From Glossina fuscipes (taxonomy: Eukaryota > Arthropoda > Insecta > Diptera > Glossinidae): DNA of 64,000 nucleotides. The translations under genes were made by a program, and so were the position numbers. A model generated the notes under the pieces. That model had not been told where the DNA came from and did no database searches. It saw nothing but the letters and a program-made list of their open reading frames with translations. The stretch lies in NCBI RefSeq assembly GCF_014805625.2, contig NW_023998426.1, positions 1,291,809 through 1,355,808 of the forward strand, read 5' to 3'. Positions 22,221 to 35,980 of the stretch are shown piece after piece; position 1 is the stretch's first letter; each line of letters opens with the position of its first letter.

Positions 22221-22969
22221 TTGTTTTTTTTTATTTGAAAGACTAGATAATCGGCCCCTTCTAATAAGGTTCTTCATGTAATCTCAAGACGTGTATGGGC
22301 CTCGCCATGCGAATGTCCGCTCGACTGCTAAAAAGGATTTTGATATTTAGAAGCTAAAAAATTGCGCTCCGTCCTCAAAAGTTAAACGTAGTCTTTTACT
22401 CTGTAATTGAACAAAGTTGCCCAATAGTTTTACAAAGTTTTTATATAAAACTAGTTTTGCTTATTCTCTATAAAATTACATTCATTTTTTTTACATTCTT
22501 TTTTTTTGATTTTCTTTCTAAATTGTTGTGTTGTGATCAAATTTTATGCATTTTTGCTTAAATTTCCAAATTTGTGATTAGGTCTCGTAAAAAGAACGAA
22601 ATCTACTTGAGGTTTGCTTGTCAATGCCTGGCGTCACGTCTTTATGATGATGCTCAGAATACGGCCGTTAATGTTCATTTGTTCAATTGCTCATATATAT
22701 ATATATAGATTCTCGCTCAATAAAAAACAAATGGAAGCTTTATAGTCGGGCAAGGCCGATCAATTGTTACCTTAAACCACTTTGACTACTGAGTTACTCA
22801 CTCGTCTTGGTAATAATACATCAAAAATTACGCATTTTCATGCAAAAGCATACTTTTCCTTAAAATCCGCGTATTAGAAGGTGACCAAAATATCACTCGA
22901 CTTGATCCAAATCCACCAAACCTAATTGACTTGACTCCAAATATTTTATTATTTTTCAGTTAGTTAGAC
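22221..22969. other. AT-rich tract
   Basis: No gene or repeat landmark recognised; a short TA tract lies at about 22693-22707. Confidence 0.4.
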
Positions 22970-23815
22970 TTTCTCTCCATATATGGAATTGGTTTTCACG
23001 ATAACTCCCATATATGCTAAGGTCTAACAAATAGATCTATGTAATCCGAATTCCATACTGTTAATAGTTTTGCTAAAGTGCTACTGTGGAACAATTTTCA
23101 TCATAAAATACTACAAATTAAATCTTCCTCTGATGGGCTTACCATTCATGAAAACTCTTATATGGATTGGGCTTCAAGAAATAGGCTCATTTGGTCCACT
23201 TAATTTTGATATCAAATTACTTTTATGAACAAAATTCTATCATTAACAATTAGGCTTCTTTGGCGTATAAGAGTTTAGTTTGAAAGGAATCCTTCTACAC
23301 GGTGGTGTCCTAAAAATAGGCATACATGGTCCAAATTCCGCAAAGTTGATTTCCATGTTCTATTATGAAATTATATTTTTTCACCATACAAAGATTCAGT
23401 TTTAGTAAGAATGGCTATATAAGAGGGCCATAGCCGAACCAAATTGCTTATACTAATATAATGTGTCGAATAGACTTTTGCCAAGAAATTTTGAAAATTG
23501 CAATTTTCTTCACATAACGACTTTTCAAAATAAGTCGCGCTTGGAAAACTGGTCTCATCCGAACCATTTTCAACAGCGTACATTCTTGGTTCAAAACATG
23601 GCAAATTTCAAAAATTTCATCAAAATACGTGTTGAAAAGAAAAAACCATGAACACAGATATCAGACGAACAAACACCCATATGGACACGCGGGCAAATGG
23701 ATATACAGATATAAAATGATTCTGCACCGATCGGTATAATAAAAGATGGGCCTATTTTAAGCTTTTCTGGGTGTCACGTATGTCCGCACAAAATTAATGT
23801 ACCCTGTACCCTAAG
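22970..23815 (+). repeat. Extended family A repeat with internal sub-repeats
   Basis: The last 300 bp are standard family A ('gtctcatccgaaccattttc' to 'aaaattaatgtaccctg'). The upstream 550 bp has two or three loosely repeated blocks, for example 'aaataggctcatttggtcca' and 'aaataggcatacatggtcca', suggesting that family A is the end of a longer element. Confidence 0.5.
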
Positions 23816-26019
23816 TGATGCAAGACATAACTACAGCCAGCCAACCAACATATAATTGCAGTGCATTGACGGATGATGTTGATGAATTAGTCAAAAGGCA
23901 TTTGCGATATTAATCATGGATTATGATGCAAGTATGAAACGTGCAATACAATCTCTTGCTTACCTTTTTAGCTTAATAATAGGTCAATCATACGCCTTAT
24001 GCTAATTGTAAGCTTTGCGATAAAATTTTGTTTTCTTTGGTATTTACTTATACATAATAAGTTGCTCATACGCCTCCTCTATTGTGTTAGTTGCAAAATG
24101 CAGTTCAATGAAGATGAGAAATCAAGCTTAACGGCTATGAGGATAATATATTCATTCTTAGGCATGCATGGCGCCTTTATTACTTGTTTATCTATATTTT
24201 ATGTTCTCGACATAAGACCACAAAGCAAAAAAAAATAAAAATAAATAAAAATAAGGACTTCAGGTTGGTTATATTGCTAAATCTTTTTTTTTTTTGGCTT
24301 TTTTTTTTTGTTTTTTCGTTTAAACATGTAACAATAAAACTTTAATATACATATCCACACGGGAAAGCAAAAGTTGAACACTTTCGTACATATTTTTAAA
24401 CACACAAAAAAATTTTAAAAATTATATACAAGGACTTTCCTTTTGTATAATACCACAATGTTTAGAAGTACGTGTATACGTTTATATATGTGCATGCGAT
24501 ATGTGTATTTCCGAAATTTATAAAATTTTATAAAGCGAAATTGTTGAATATTGGGCAAAAAAAAGAAAATATTTTTAACCAACCATATTGTAAGTCTGTA
24601 GCAGCATACAATAACCATCGCACACTACAGCAGTAAATATATATATTTATATATACACATACAAGTGTAACAAAGTAATTTGCTTCATTGTATGCTGGTG
24701 TTGAGCAATTGTTTTTTTTTTCTTTCTTTTTTCCCTTGTGCTAATGTAATCTTGTTTGTTATTGTTGCTATTTTTGTATCATGGATAGCACAGAGACGAT
24801 TTGTTCATAGTTTGGATAGAGTAATATGACAAACAGTCACTTACTATGTTATGTGTTATGTTGTGTAAGATTGTGCAAGTATGTATATATATATCCATAA
24901 CTGTACTTGAACGTATATAGAAATTTTTATTATTTTATAAAATGTTATTGTTATTGTCCGCATAACTGTCTGTCTATCTTCTGTTTCTCGTTTGTCCTTT
25001 AGTTTCTCACACACTATAAATTTGTTATTATGTTGTTAAATATTTACAACATACATATAAACTACATATATATCAGCCATATGTTAGTTTCAATGTAATG
25101 ACATGAAAATCTAAAAAATTATTTCATGATATTATTGTAAACGTATGCTGCTTGTTGTTTATGTTTTACTGTATATGATAATATTACAAAATGTCTCAAA
25201 TGAATTTAGAAAGATTTTCAAATTTTCTTTCGTTTTTTTTTTGTTAGTTTAATAATAACAATAAAATCTACTTGTTGTACTCAAATGTTTATCTCATCAT
25301 TAATGCTTTTAAGATGTTTTTCATAATTTTTTTTCTTTTTATTTCTCTCAAGTCTTTCAGCTATTCGCAATGAATTGATATTAAGGTAAATGAAGTTAAC
25401 CGACCAACCAATACTTTTTGATGACTCATTACCCTTGAATCGGAATATTTAATGATTCGTATATTCATTCTTAGCTTCTCTTTGCTTTGCACGCACTGAC
25501 TGACTAACTTTATAAACTTGGAAATATAAGTTTTCGAAGTCGATTTATTTCGAAACTTTATCAAAAGTTTTATTTCTATTGCTATTTCTATCTCTTTCTG
25601 TTTTTTTTTTTTTTTTTTTTTGTAACTGAGAAAACCTTTACAATTTTAATAAGATTTTACCTTTCAGAAGTAAACATTGTAACGATATTTGAATGAGTGG
25701 CGCTTAAGCTCACAATGCAAATTAAACTTTTGAACTTTTCGGTTGACTTTTTTGGTGACTCGTTAATGTGTTTGTTTATTCTTTAGTTATGTTATTTGTT
25801 ATTCGGCTATTAAATTTTTAAATCATGAAATTTCAGAAACATTTTCAGTTTGTTTGTCAAACTCTTGAAAAAGGGGAAATTTCGCTTCTTAAATTCCATC
25901 GCATAGGCTCCATATTATTTGCGTAGCACTTGTCTGGCGCTGTTGAAGCTTTGAAACAAAATTGAAAATTTTTCACTTGTGGGTATTAAGGGTGGGTTCA
26001 TAGCCTTTTTTTATACTGG
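23816..26019. other. AT-rich, T-run-rich tract
   Basis: Multiple homopolymers and TA/TATG-like short repeats. An ORF at 23999-24238 is hydrophobic, but I do not recognise it and it has no context. Confidence 0.4.
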
Positions 26020-27270
26020 ATGATTGTTCTATGGCGAGTTCCTAGCTAAAACGGAACAATTGAGTGCAGCTAGGCCTCGCCATTGACCAGAGTGGGGTTT
26101 ATTGTTCCATACACAATAAACTGTTCTGGACTCTGGTGCTGTTTAGGCCCCTACTCTGTGGGGATTGTCTAACTCGCCAGGGGGCGTAGTACGCTTAAAA
26201 GTGGCTTGGGCCACCGTGGGGTTAAGCCTTTCAGGCAGGAACCCACGTTAAACCCTTGCCACAAATTTTCTGTTCTATGTGAAACATTTTCCACAAATTC
26301 AGTGCTGGATTAGTTAATTTAAAATTTGTAAATGATGCCAGGTTTTTGCTTTATGGACACAAATAAAGATTACGATAGCAAACATGTAATGGCTTTTTAT
26401 GGATTTTTACACCAAGGAAAATTATACGCCTAACACAAATATATTAGAGGTCAAGGTGGTATTCTATAATGTAGGTGGTAATCAATACTGCGAATTAAAA
26501 AAAGCTATTGTACTTGCCTATGATGCGCCTAGGCGTCCAGCTTCAGCGCTCTCAAGAAGTCCGCCATCTACTTATTCGGAGTTCGGTATGCTTTTCGCCC
26601 AACATGCGGAGTGTGATTCTGCAGATGGATGTGCACTCGCGCGGGACATGACTCCCCGTTGTCCCAATGCCTTTCTTATTTTTTCTGTGTCTATTGCTTC
26701 TTAATACGGCTTCTTGGTATGCTGCGGGAAGGTTTCGGACCTACTGATAAAACGGTAAGCGCTTTCGTTGACTTCGATGTCTAAATGTCTAGGCACCTAT
26801 ATTTTGTCCACCTTGATGCGCTTCCCTAGCTCCTTCCGCGTTTAGAGGCAATGTCTAGGTATCTATATTATGTCCACCTTGATGCGCTTCCCTAGCTCCT
26901 TCCGCGTTTGAAGGCACTTCAACATAAACTTAGAGGTTTATTGTTTGCCCTATTAAGGCCTGAAAGCTAGCTTGGCTGTCGAAGTGAATGTAGACTACCT
27001 CTCTCTTGCATTGTCTTCTGCATAGATTGCATGGACTTGTGCTTGTAGTATATCGCAGCTGTATACCCTTTTCAAATCTCGGGCCGGATATGCCAGTGTC
27101 AGTACCATTTTCGTGCTGTGCACAGTGGCCCGGTACTTTAACAACAGGTTCGCCTACGAAGTCTCTCAGCACTTTCAGCCCGCCTTTGAGATTACCCGGT
27201 TTTAGTTTGTCAATACTTTTGGCAACATGAACGTGTTGGGGCAAGTGTGTATTTCAGAAAGATACGTCTC
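26020..27270 (-). mobile_element. LINE relic: RNase H domain and 3' UTR
   Basis: Minus-strand reading with frame changes gives GTDTGISGPRFEKGIQL, ILQAQVHAIYAEDNA and YIHFDSQASFQALIGQ (RNase H DSQA motif), then KVDIIxIPRH, equivalent to the usual VPGH/VPRH motif, and HLDIEVNESAYRF. This order fits the RNase H domain of I/R1/LOA-group non-LTR retrotransposons. The GC-richer tract at 26020-26290 lies downstream on the same strand and would be its 3' UTR; it has a small hairpin (GTTTATTGT ... ACAATAAAC). Stops and frameshifts show it is dead. Confidence 0.75.
26785..26916. repeat. 66 bp tandem duplication inside the LINE RNase H region
   Basis: Two head-to-tail copies, 26785-26850 and 26851-26916, differing at only a few positions. 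The unit is 22 codons, so the duplication itself would not shift the frame. Confidence 0.9.
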
Positions 27271-29369
27271 TTGGCCCCAGTTCTGAATAAAATAACTATG
27301 ATTAAAATGATGAATAATTTATCAAAATAATTTCATCGAACACTTAAGTTACGTTGGACAATAGAAACTTTAAAGTTCCACCACCCCATTGTTTCATCTT
27401 TTCATTCTTATTGCATCAGATGTTTCGGAACAATGCAGCTAAGTTTGAAATGCGTTTTTGTTTAACTCATTATCCGGAGTTCTATGCAGAGTTTGCTGAA
27501 GACATCGCCATAGATAGTTGTCTGTTGTCGCTAAAACAAATGCTAATGCGCTCTTGTTTCATACCCTATAACATTTAAATGCGATAAATAGAAAACAAAC
27601 ATAACGTTATTATAACTTTACTAAAATGGAGGATAGAAGGAAGGATAGAAGTTCTGCTTTTTTTTTCTGGATTGCCATAAGAAATTAATGATTGTATATT
27701 TGTTTTTTTAGATTTTTTTTTTTTTTTTTTTTTTTTGTTTAAAAAATATTAGCTTAACTTAACGAAAACATAATAACAATTAATAACTGCATTTTGCTAT
27801 ACACACACACACAGCCAAAGGATGTGCTGATATATTAGATTCGTTCTTTGATTTGTTACGCTCAACAATATCGAAGAGAATTTTTGCATAAAAAATTTTT
27901 GTGTTTGTTGCACGTGGTGTTGTCAAATAAGTCCATCGGTTCAGTTTATCAGTTCAGTCAATTGCTTGTCTAATCTAAGCCGAATTAATCATAGATTTTG
28001 AAAATTTTTTTGCATATTGGCTTAAAGTGCTGACAAGCATTCAGGTATCGTGCAAACTTTCGTAGTCGATTTACTTTAAATATTTATGTAACAACTAGCA
28101 CTCGTGCTTACTGGCTCTTACTCTCGTTCATTCTTCCATTTTAGCCATCCTTCCGTTATGTTATCTTTAATGCACACGCACACAGTTTGCTTATATAGAG
28201 AATTGAGACTTCGTTTTGCACTCTTGTCGTGCGCTCTTCTGATACTTTATACGCTCTAGTTGCTTTTTCTGTTTCCGTTTCCGTTATCTCATTTGCTGTC
28301 TGTTTTCATTCTTTTTTTTTTTTCTCTTTAGTTTTTCTTTTTTCTTTTTTTTTTTTTTGTGATTCCTGCCACTTTCAACTTGACGCTTCCAGTCATAATG
28401 ATAACGCTTGTCTTGCATTGAATGACGCGCATCCCATAAAGAAAAAAAAGAATAAATACGAAAAACGAAAAACGAGAAAAAACGAGATAGAAACATAAAG
28501 TGACATCTTTAACTTCCGTTTTTATTTGGTCTTCACTTAATCGTTCATTTTGTCATGCTTATCGTCATCGTTATAGTCGACATCGTCGTCATTATTATTA
28601 TTATTATTATCATCATTATCGACATCATCAGAGTTTCAATTGTATTTTGAGTGCTTCGTGTCTACACTCCATACTTTACTATGTAAATATTAGTATGAAT
28701 GTTTATGCGAACGTGTGCTTGTCGTCTGCTCTCCTTTATTTATTTAGATGTTATGCGATGGTTCGAGAAGCAATGACGCGCTAATTCTACGTTTTTCTAA
28801 AATCATTCGCTTAGGTAAAAGGCGAAGATCGTTGAGACTAATGCACAATATTTTGAAAAAATAACGGAACTTTCGAAACTAAAAAAAAATTAATTGCTAT
28901 TCGACAATATGTTTATTTCAATTTTCACGCTTTTCACTGTTAGCATAGCTGTTTTCATTTCATACATATATATGCATCGCTTCTATATAAGAATCGCTTC
29001 AATGGCCACCGTTATGACTTCCTGTCCTTTCGAAGTATTATTATAAAAAGTTCCCTTAAGTCCATTTAAGTCGGACAAAATTATTTCAAACGAATACGAA
29101 GCACTTGGTCTTTGTTAAAAATACACGAAGAGTTTGCTTTAAGATCATCATGCAACAAAAATTAATCTTCAGGTATTCAATAATGAGATGTCACACAAAC
29201 GAACTTGTTCCACAAATGATGCATAATATCTTGAAAATAATTACCAATGAGCTGCTCATTCTATGATGTAATATGTTTAGAGCAATTTGAAGTATCTACC
29301 GCACATTATTCTAGTTGGGCGGCTATCGATGGCTATGGTCTACGGTCAAGCCTTAGAGAAAAATTATTG
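27271..29369. other. Non-coding tract with low-complexity blocks
   Basis: T-rich tracts near 27657-27736 and 28310-28360, an (ATT)n block at 28590-28620, and A/G-rich sequence at 28438-28500. ORFs here are compositional. Confidence 0.45.
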
Positions 29370-29520
29370 ATCGCGATATAAAAGATTTATTATACTTGCA
29401 GATGCCTCTAGTCCTCCAGTTATAGAATTCTTGTGAATTGTGAAAGGTGGGTCTATCTCAAGTCCTTCTGGGTGTTGCAAACGTATACACGAACTTAGTA
29501 TACCTTTGTACTAAAGCCGT
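29370..29520 (+). repeat. Family A repeat, 3' part
   Basis: 'gaaaggtgggtctatctcaa', 'gtccttctgggtgttgcaaa', 'cgaacttagtatacc'. The upstream half is absent. Confidence 0.65.
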
Positions 29521-29552
29521 TTGTAGGATACAAGAATGTGCTTAGAAATTAA

Positions 29553-30000
29553 TTTTATGCCCATCACCGAACTATGAAGGGTATATTCACTTTGCCAACA
29601 CGTTTGCGACGCCCAGAACGATGCTTCAAAGGATGTATATTCTTAATCAGCATTAAATTCTGAATCGACTTAGGCATGGCCTTCTGTCTTCTAGTGCAAT
29701 ATCTATTTTAAACTCTCCCCTGCCCGTAAAAATGAAGCTACACTTTTTAAATTCGGCGAACATATTGGAAGTTTTTGTACGCAGGTTGTTCGAAAGAAGG
29801 TCGGCTTGCAAAGCCCACACGCCTATGCCACTGTAGCTGTGAACTTCTTTGCTTTCGGTGCTTTTTGCTTGTCACTCATAGAAGGCAACACACATATCGA
29901 ATAAATTTCCACTTTTATTCTGAAAGTAGACAAAATCAGCCGCGCCGAGTATGAAAATTATTTGTTTTGTCCACAATAAAATTTACACTGTGAAAGCAAA
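29553..30000 (+). repeat. Family B repeat, 5' portion
   Basis: Begins 'ttatgcccatcaccgaac' and follows the first half-unit to 'ttgtacgcaggttg', then jumps to a short piece of the second half ('cccacacgcctatgcc', 'aaaatcagccgcgcc'). Confidence 0.65.
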
Positions 30001-33000
30001 TAACTACGTTCTACTATTTAACTCGATCATTTAAGCCGGTCTTCAGAGACATAAAAACAAATTAACATTGTCTTCTGAGGATGTAAGTCGTGTGAATCGA
30101 AGATCTTAAAGATTGTACGCAGTACTTAGGCATTTTGCTTGAAGCATCAAGTCTTATCACCATCATCATCATTCGTGCAAATGTGTGTCCATCTAACTAT
30201 TTTTATAAGACCGTTGCAGCATTCATTGCGAAAATTTTTAACTTTTCTTTTTAGAACTGAGCGATAACTTGTTGAACAACGCTTCCGCTTGTTGGTCGAA
30301 TCTTATGTTGGGGTTGTGTCTTGTTTAGTTTTCCCCCTATCATCCGCCTCATTTTCGAACTCGCGCTGTAGACGATCGTTTTATCCAGCATTTCAAACAA
30401 ATTACTTACTTTGGTTGTTTCGGCGAAAAATTGCGACCATTCGGGAATCGCTTATAAGACACAAGTATGCTTTTACGGAATCAGCAGTCATCCTCGTAGT
30501 CTGTTATTTCTTTAAAAGTCTTAACGAGCTTGAAATGAGATCGAGGAAAAATCGATTGGGTTTTAATGACAAGTTAAAGAGATGCCACAACTTGACAATT
30601 TCTTGAATTTCTTGACTCTAATGATGATAATCTAGTTTTGCAGAGAATTAACACAACATTTAAGTAAAATAGTATTTTGATAGACGATGGTGGCATTATA
30701 TCTGATTTTTCCACGGGTTAAAGATAGACAGCATTGTTCAGTATTAATAACTTTTTGCTCTCTCTTTACAACGTTAATGATCGTTTATGATTCGATGAGC
30801 TCGGGCCAAACTTGGTCTGTGATTGTGACATTACATTGTATTTTAAATACAAAAGACCTCTGTGCAGTTTTGGAGTTTAATTTGTTTTCACTGTGAGTAA
30901 AAATACAATTCTTCGACATTTTAGTTGTGAACATGAGATTTTTGTTGGACTTTGCACGATAGCAGATCGAACAATAATATATTATTCTATTAAGTCTTTT
31001 CATATTAATAGTTAAAGGGACGGGTTTGTACTAGACTCGGCGAGTCCTTTGTATTACTCTAAAAGAACCACTAGAACAAACCTCATAAATATTCTTAATC
31101 AGTATACGGATTAGCTAGGCCGATCTACCCATATATATATATATTCTTAGTTGGTTAATGTTGTGAATCCGCAAGCCGTTTAATTTGCAATCCTTAACGG
31201 GTTTCGATGTAAAACTTGCTACGAATCTTAGTCAACTAAAGTTCCTTAAGCATATGCGCATTAGGCCTTTAAAGGTAATGATAACCTAGAGATTATCTCA
31301 TATACTTCATATACATTGCAACTTTTAAATATTTCCCATGATCAGTGCATCATAGATGCTAAAAAAGGCAACCAAACTAAGGCGGAAAAGATATTTGGTA
31401 TCGAAACTTCTTCAACTGATCTTATAAGCTTGAATTTGACCATGAGGGCTCTACTTTTGATTTCGCAAGCGTTAGTCATAATTTCTTCGATCACCTAATA
31501 TATACAATCAAAAGAATCGTGTTCTTTGGTCGCATTCAAATATGCCATCTTCAGGAACATGACCAGAAAAGAAAGTTTATAATAATTATCATTATTAACA
31601 AAGGCACCAATGAACAGAGGTGCTCCTGTAACTATGCAAGATACTTTCTCATATTTCGTTCCTAAGATTAGACTCGGAAATTTTTTTTTTTTTAAATTTT
31701 CCTGCCTAAAATTGGGCAATAGTTTTTCTAAAAGGTTTCTCCCAAAAACTAGCTTACTAAAGAATGAAAGCAACAAAAGGGAAAAAAAGTAATATTTCTT
31801 TTTAAAAATTTATGAAGCAGTACGAGATTTTTTCCGTGAAATATGAATTTATTTATTTGGCCAAAATATTTGACTATAACTTTCTTCCTTCGTTTTACTT
31901 TTTGTCTGCTTTTAATTTTCTCTTCTTTCTTCATATCAACTCTGTTCATTTATTGTAAAACTTTTGCACCTTGAGTGCTAAGCAAGCCATAAATTTCTTT
32001 TCTATCACAAAGAAGATCTATTCACTTTAATATTAGATAAGTAACTTTTCACTGTTTAAGGACGTATAGAACGTTGACGAGCCTAAGTTTCTAAGAAGAA
32101 ATGAATGCTTTTCAAATGAATTTCAAATGACTCAAAGTTGAAGAAACTAAGTTAAAATACATGTTTTCCTATGCGTTTGCTTAATCAAGGAGTGAGGGAT
32201 AGAAAAGGCGGTGAACGACTGAAAAAGAGAGGGAGAGGGAGAGAGAGAAAAAGAGAGTAAGTTTTTAATGTTTTCCTTATCCTTTGCTTAAATTTCAGAG
32301 TGATTGAAGTGATTGAAGTTGATGTAAAGCGAAAAACTAACGAAGAGTACTCGTTTGCAAGCTCTTTGCACTAAAGATTCTTTATATTTGCTGACAAACA
32401 TCGTCTTGATAAATTTTAACACGGAATAGCAATTTAAATCGAATAAGTTAACTGGGCAGATTATGAGCCAGTGTGCTTGCTGATTGAACACATATAGAAG
32501 ACAAGGCATACTTCTGATAATACGGAAGTGAACGTTGTGCATGACTTACAAGAGAGGATAAATGCTTTTGAAGCTTTCGGTTTGTAAAAACCACCAACTT
32601 CGTAGGAATTCGGAATAAATATGTTGCAGAAAAGAGAAAAGGTCGTGCGTTGCTGAGAAACAGTTGCTAATGTCCTGCGGACTCGAATGGATAAGGCGAT
32701 ATTACACTATTTTCTTTGATTGCATCGATTTGATGCAAAATTCACAAAGAAATTGTAGCGTCTTTTGCTACGGAAGCACGCCCTTGTACGTTACTGATTT
32801 GATTTAACTTTCAAAAGCGAATTCCCTGTGCAATAATGGATTTACTTATTGCACCCTACGGAATCTAGTTAGCATCTCAAGGCATCCAAAATTCCATTCA
32901 CCAAAGAACTGAGATTATTTTCTTTAAAACTGATATGCGAATCCACTCATAGGTGGTATTTGGTTGTTTTTTCTTTCTAACAATACCATTTATCCTATAT

Positions 33001-34833
33001 ATCCTTCCCGCCTTTCTTCAAAACTGATAATCTGCGAAGTGATCTGAATAACACCTTCATCGAAATGAATATTCTGTTTCATTCTTATGCGAATTTTTCA
33101 TTGGCGCAACGTCGTGCATTACATTGTGCCTATCAAGGAAATTCGTCTTCAACCGGATTCTCTCTTTGTTTATATTTCTTTGAAGGAAGAACTTTCTCTT
33201 GTGAATCTTTTTCTTTTCCACAAAAAAGTTTTTTTGAAGCGAAAAAAGAACAATTTCTTGTCGACTTGCAACATATTGAAAGTTTGGATGAATAAAAGTG
33301 TACGAGCGGGGGAGGGAGTATGTATGTATGCACGTTTATGAAAGTCGAAATTAATTTCATACACAATACACTCATATAGACTTGCGAACATATGTACATA
33401 TCCACATTGTTAGACAAAATTATTTTATAATATGCACCTGTTTGCTGCAGCCAGACATTAAGTGAAAATGATGAGAAAAATTTTTGTTTTGAAAATATTC
33501 CTCTTTGCTGCAAGCAATGAAATAAAAAAAAAAAGGAAGAAAATTAAAATGCAAAAGTGGAGCAAGTGTATGACAATTAAATTCATGGAAAAGCTTCAAT
33601 TGTTGTTTAGCATCATATGTTAAGAGAAATTTAATTAAAGGTAAAGAGCAAAATAAAAAAGGATTAAAAATACCTTAGATTTAGATAAGGAATTGAATAT
33701 TTAAATAATATTTTTACGTTCATGATTACTTGATATATTTATTTTATATGAACTCTGCTTCTCAAAGCTCTCGACACTATCGCCTATCAATTGTGCAATG
33801 TTTGTCTTAACTTCTTAACATCGATTGTTGGGAAAATTAAATTATGTTGAAGAAACTCAAGTGTGCTTAAAAACAACGTGAGCAGTGTTACGATTTCGAA
33901 TGGATGGTTGAACACGACAAGCATTGAAGACATATTATCTAATTAATCGAAAAATGCATTTTAAAAGCGAGTAAAAACTAGGACTAACCCTTAAGAAGCG
34001 TCTTACATCACTTTATCTCATACGCCTAAAAGTATGCATTATTTTTATGTAAAGGCGTACTTTTCACGAAAGATCTCGTATTGGAGAGTTTGCTTGTACC
34101 AAAGCCGATATAGATTATAACAATTCTAATTTTTTAGCAGGTTCATCATCAATCATTTCGCAATGATTTTTTACACCTTTCGCTACTTGTGCTATACTTA
34201 ATTTGTGCGGATATTTGCAATATCCAGAAGGAGTTGATATAAACGCACCTTTTACTATATACGTGGATACGGAATCACTTTCCAATCTTGTCTGTCCTCT
34301 TATATCTAAGTGCGTGTGCATGTGTATGTGGTTCGTGGCCCACTACACCGCTCTTACTTTTTACTTCTTTTTTAATAATTTATTTAGTTTGAAATCGAGA
34401 GCATACCTGCAGGGGTGCAAACGCAAACAATTGAATTTGAGCTTTCTTAGTACCAATTAGAACGAAGGCAGGGCTATAATCTGAACTAAAGAAGATTTCA
34501 TTGAACGCTTCAATATATAGATTTATATGATAAGTTATAAACACGGTACAAGCGGCATATATTCGCTCAAACAAGATTTCCGTCGGTATAGAACGTTACG
34601 ATGTCATTATGACGTTATTATCACAATTTTACTTGGGGGTTTGTAAATTCTTTCAGTTTGCTTCAAAAGTGGTCTAATTAAGAAATTCATCTCATTAAAA
34701 TATCTTTCGTAACCGCAGTTGTATTACCGAAAATAGTCCATCGTGACAGTCTACGTTTTCAAGGTTTGTTCCTCTGCTAAATCGCATCGTAGTTACATTT
34801 CATCCTCCCTTCAGAATATATTGCATTTCAAAA
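30001..34833. other. Long tract without recognised genes or repeats
   Basis: Almost 5 kb in which I find no domain, splice-framed exon or landmark of families A, B, SINE or mariner. Overlapping ORFs at 33065-33513 (both strands) are Ser/Phe/Lys-rich and look compositional. A GA-rich block lies at 32225-32257. Confidence 0.4.
32225..32257. repeat. GA-rich microsatellite
   Basis: Imperfect (GA)n/(GGGA)n purine run. Confidence 0.85.
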
Positions 34834-35660
34834 TAAAACAAGTGGGAAAATTATGTTCGATCGTGACCGAATCTTTCATACCCATCACTGTTATCTTAAA
34901 AGAGACAACAAAAGTAAAAGGAATAAATTTTCATGCTCTACAATACGAAGCGGCCGCGGCTGATATTTTCTATTTCCAAAATAAAGGATTATGTCGGCCA
35001 TGTAGGCAAGTGCTTTGAAAAGTTTAGATCATTTCTAAATTCTTTCGCCAAGGCGATATCTTCATTTTTGCGAACGGGAAGATTTTTTTCATAGATACTA
35101 CATTGTTGGGCAGACGGACAGATGGACAGACTAATAGCCGAACTTACTTTACATGGCTTTTGAAGTTTTCTTCTTTGCGCTATAAATGTATTGGAAAGAA
35201 GATTAAATTTTAATACATCATAACATATGGTAATCATGGCCAATTTTTCTATCGCCCATGGAACGTGCGTTCAAATTTTCCTGCATTTATCTCCTGTAGT
35301 TTATGAGCAATGATCAAAAAATTAATTTTTTATTCCTTTTGGCAAACAGAGGTCTTATCATTTCACGTGGCGCTGCAGGCGTGCTCTTCGACCGATTTAG
35401 CCTCTTTTCAACGCTAACCTGCTTACAAGCGCTTTTAATGTTTCTCCTAAATTTGAAATCGATAGCTTCATTGTTATGACCAAGAGAATGTTTACAACAG
35501 AAGGAAAGACGGACAACCAGAGAGACGGCCAGACGGGCAGAATTTGATGATGATCAAGAAAATATATACTTTGTTGGATCTCTGAAGCATCCTTCTGGAC
35601 GTTACAAACATTTCGATAAAATGAATATACCTCTCATCCTTCGGTGCCGGATACACAAAA
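34834..35660 (-). repeat. Family B repeat, full-length, reverse
   Basis: Opens with the hairpin end in reverse ('aaacaagtgggaaaattat', then GTTCGATCGTGACCGAATC at 34855-34873 and 'atacccatcactg') and runs to 'atcctcggtgcc'-like sequence at the other end. Both half-units are present. Confidence 0.7.
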
Positions 35661-35980
35661 TCGTTAAAATATTTGGTTCCACAAATTAAAATGTCAGGGT
35701 TGGGCAAGATCGCGCATTGAATAACCTACACCATTTCACCCCATACAAAAATTTTGATTGCATTCGCGAAATGCAATAATTAAATATTGTTGAGAACCCT
35801 TATAAGGAAGGGGGTCTAAAATGTGAAACAAAAAACGTTACTTTCCGAAATTCCATTCCATCTATATTGTTCGCATTCTTTTAATATGCCACGATATCAT
35901 AGTTGGCAGATATTTTTTGGAAAATATTTAACACCTTTCTTTTTATACAAAGATTTTTTTCAAGTAGGACGGACCCATTT

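Noticed and set aside
23999..24238. 79-codon hydrophobic ORF followed by AATAAA-rich sequence
   Set aside because: Could be a small membrane protein, but there is no similarity, no promoter evidence, and the AATAAA motifs lie in a simple A-rich repeat.
28229..28498. ORFs rich in Phe/Ser (plus) and Lys/Arg (minus)
   Set aside because: Produced by T-rich and A/G-rich low-complexity sequence.
33065..33513. Overlapping ORFs of up to 126 codons on both strands
   Set aside because: Composition-driven (Ser, Lys, Phe), no start context, no family resemblance, open on both strands at once.
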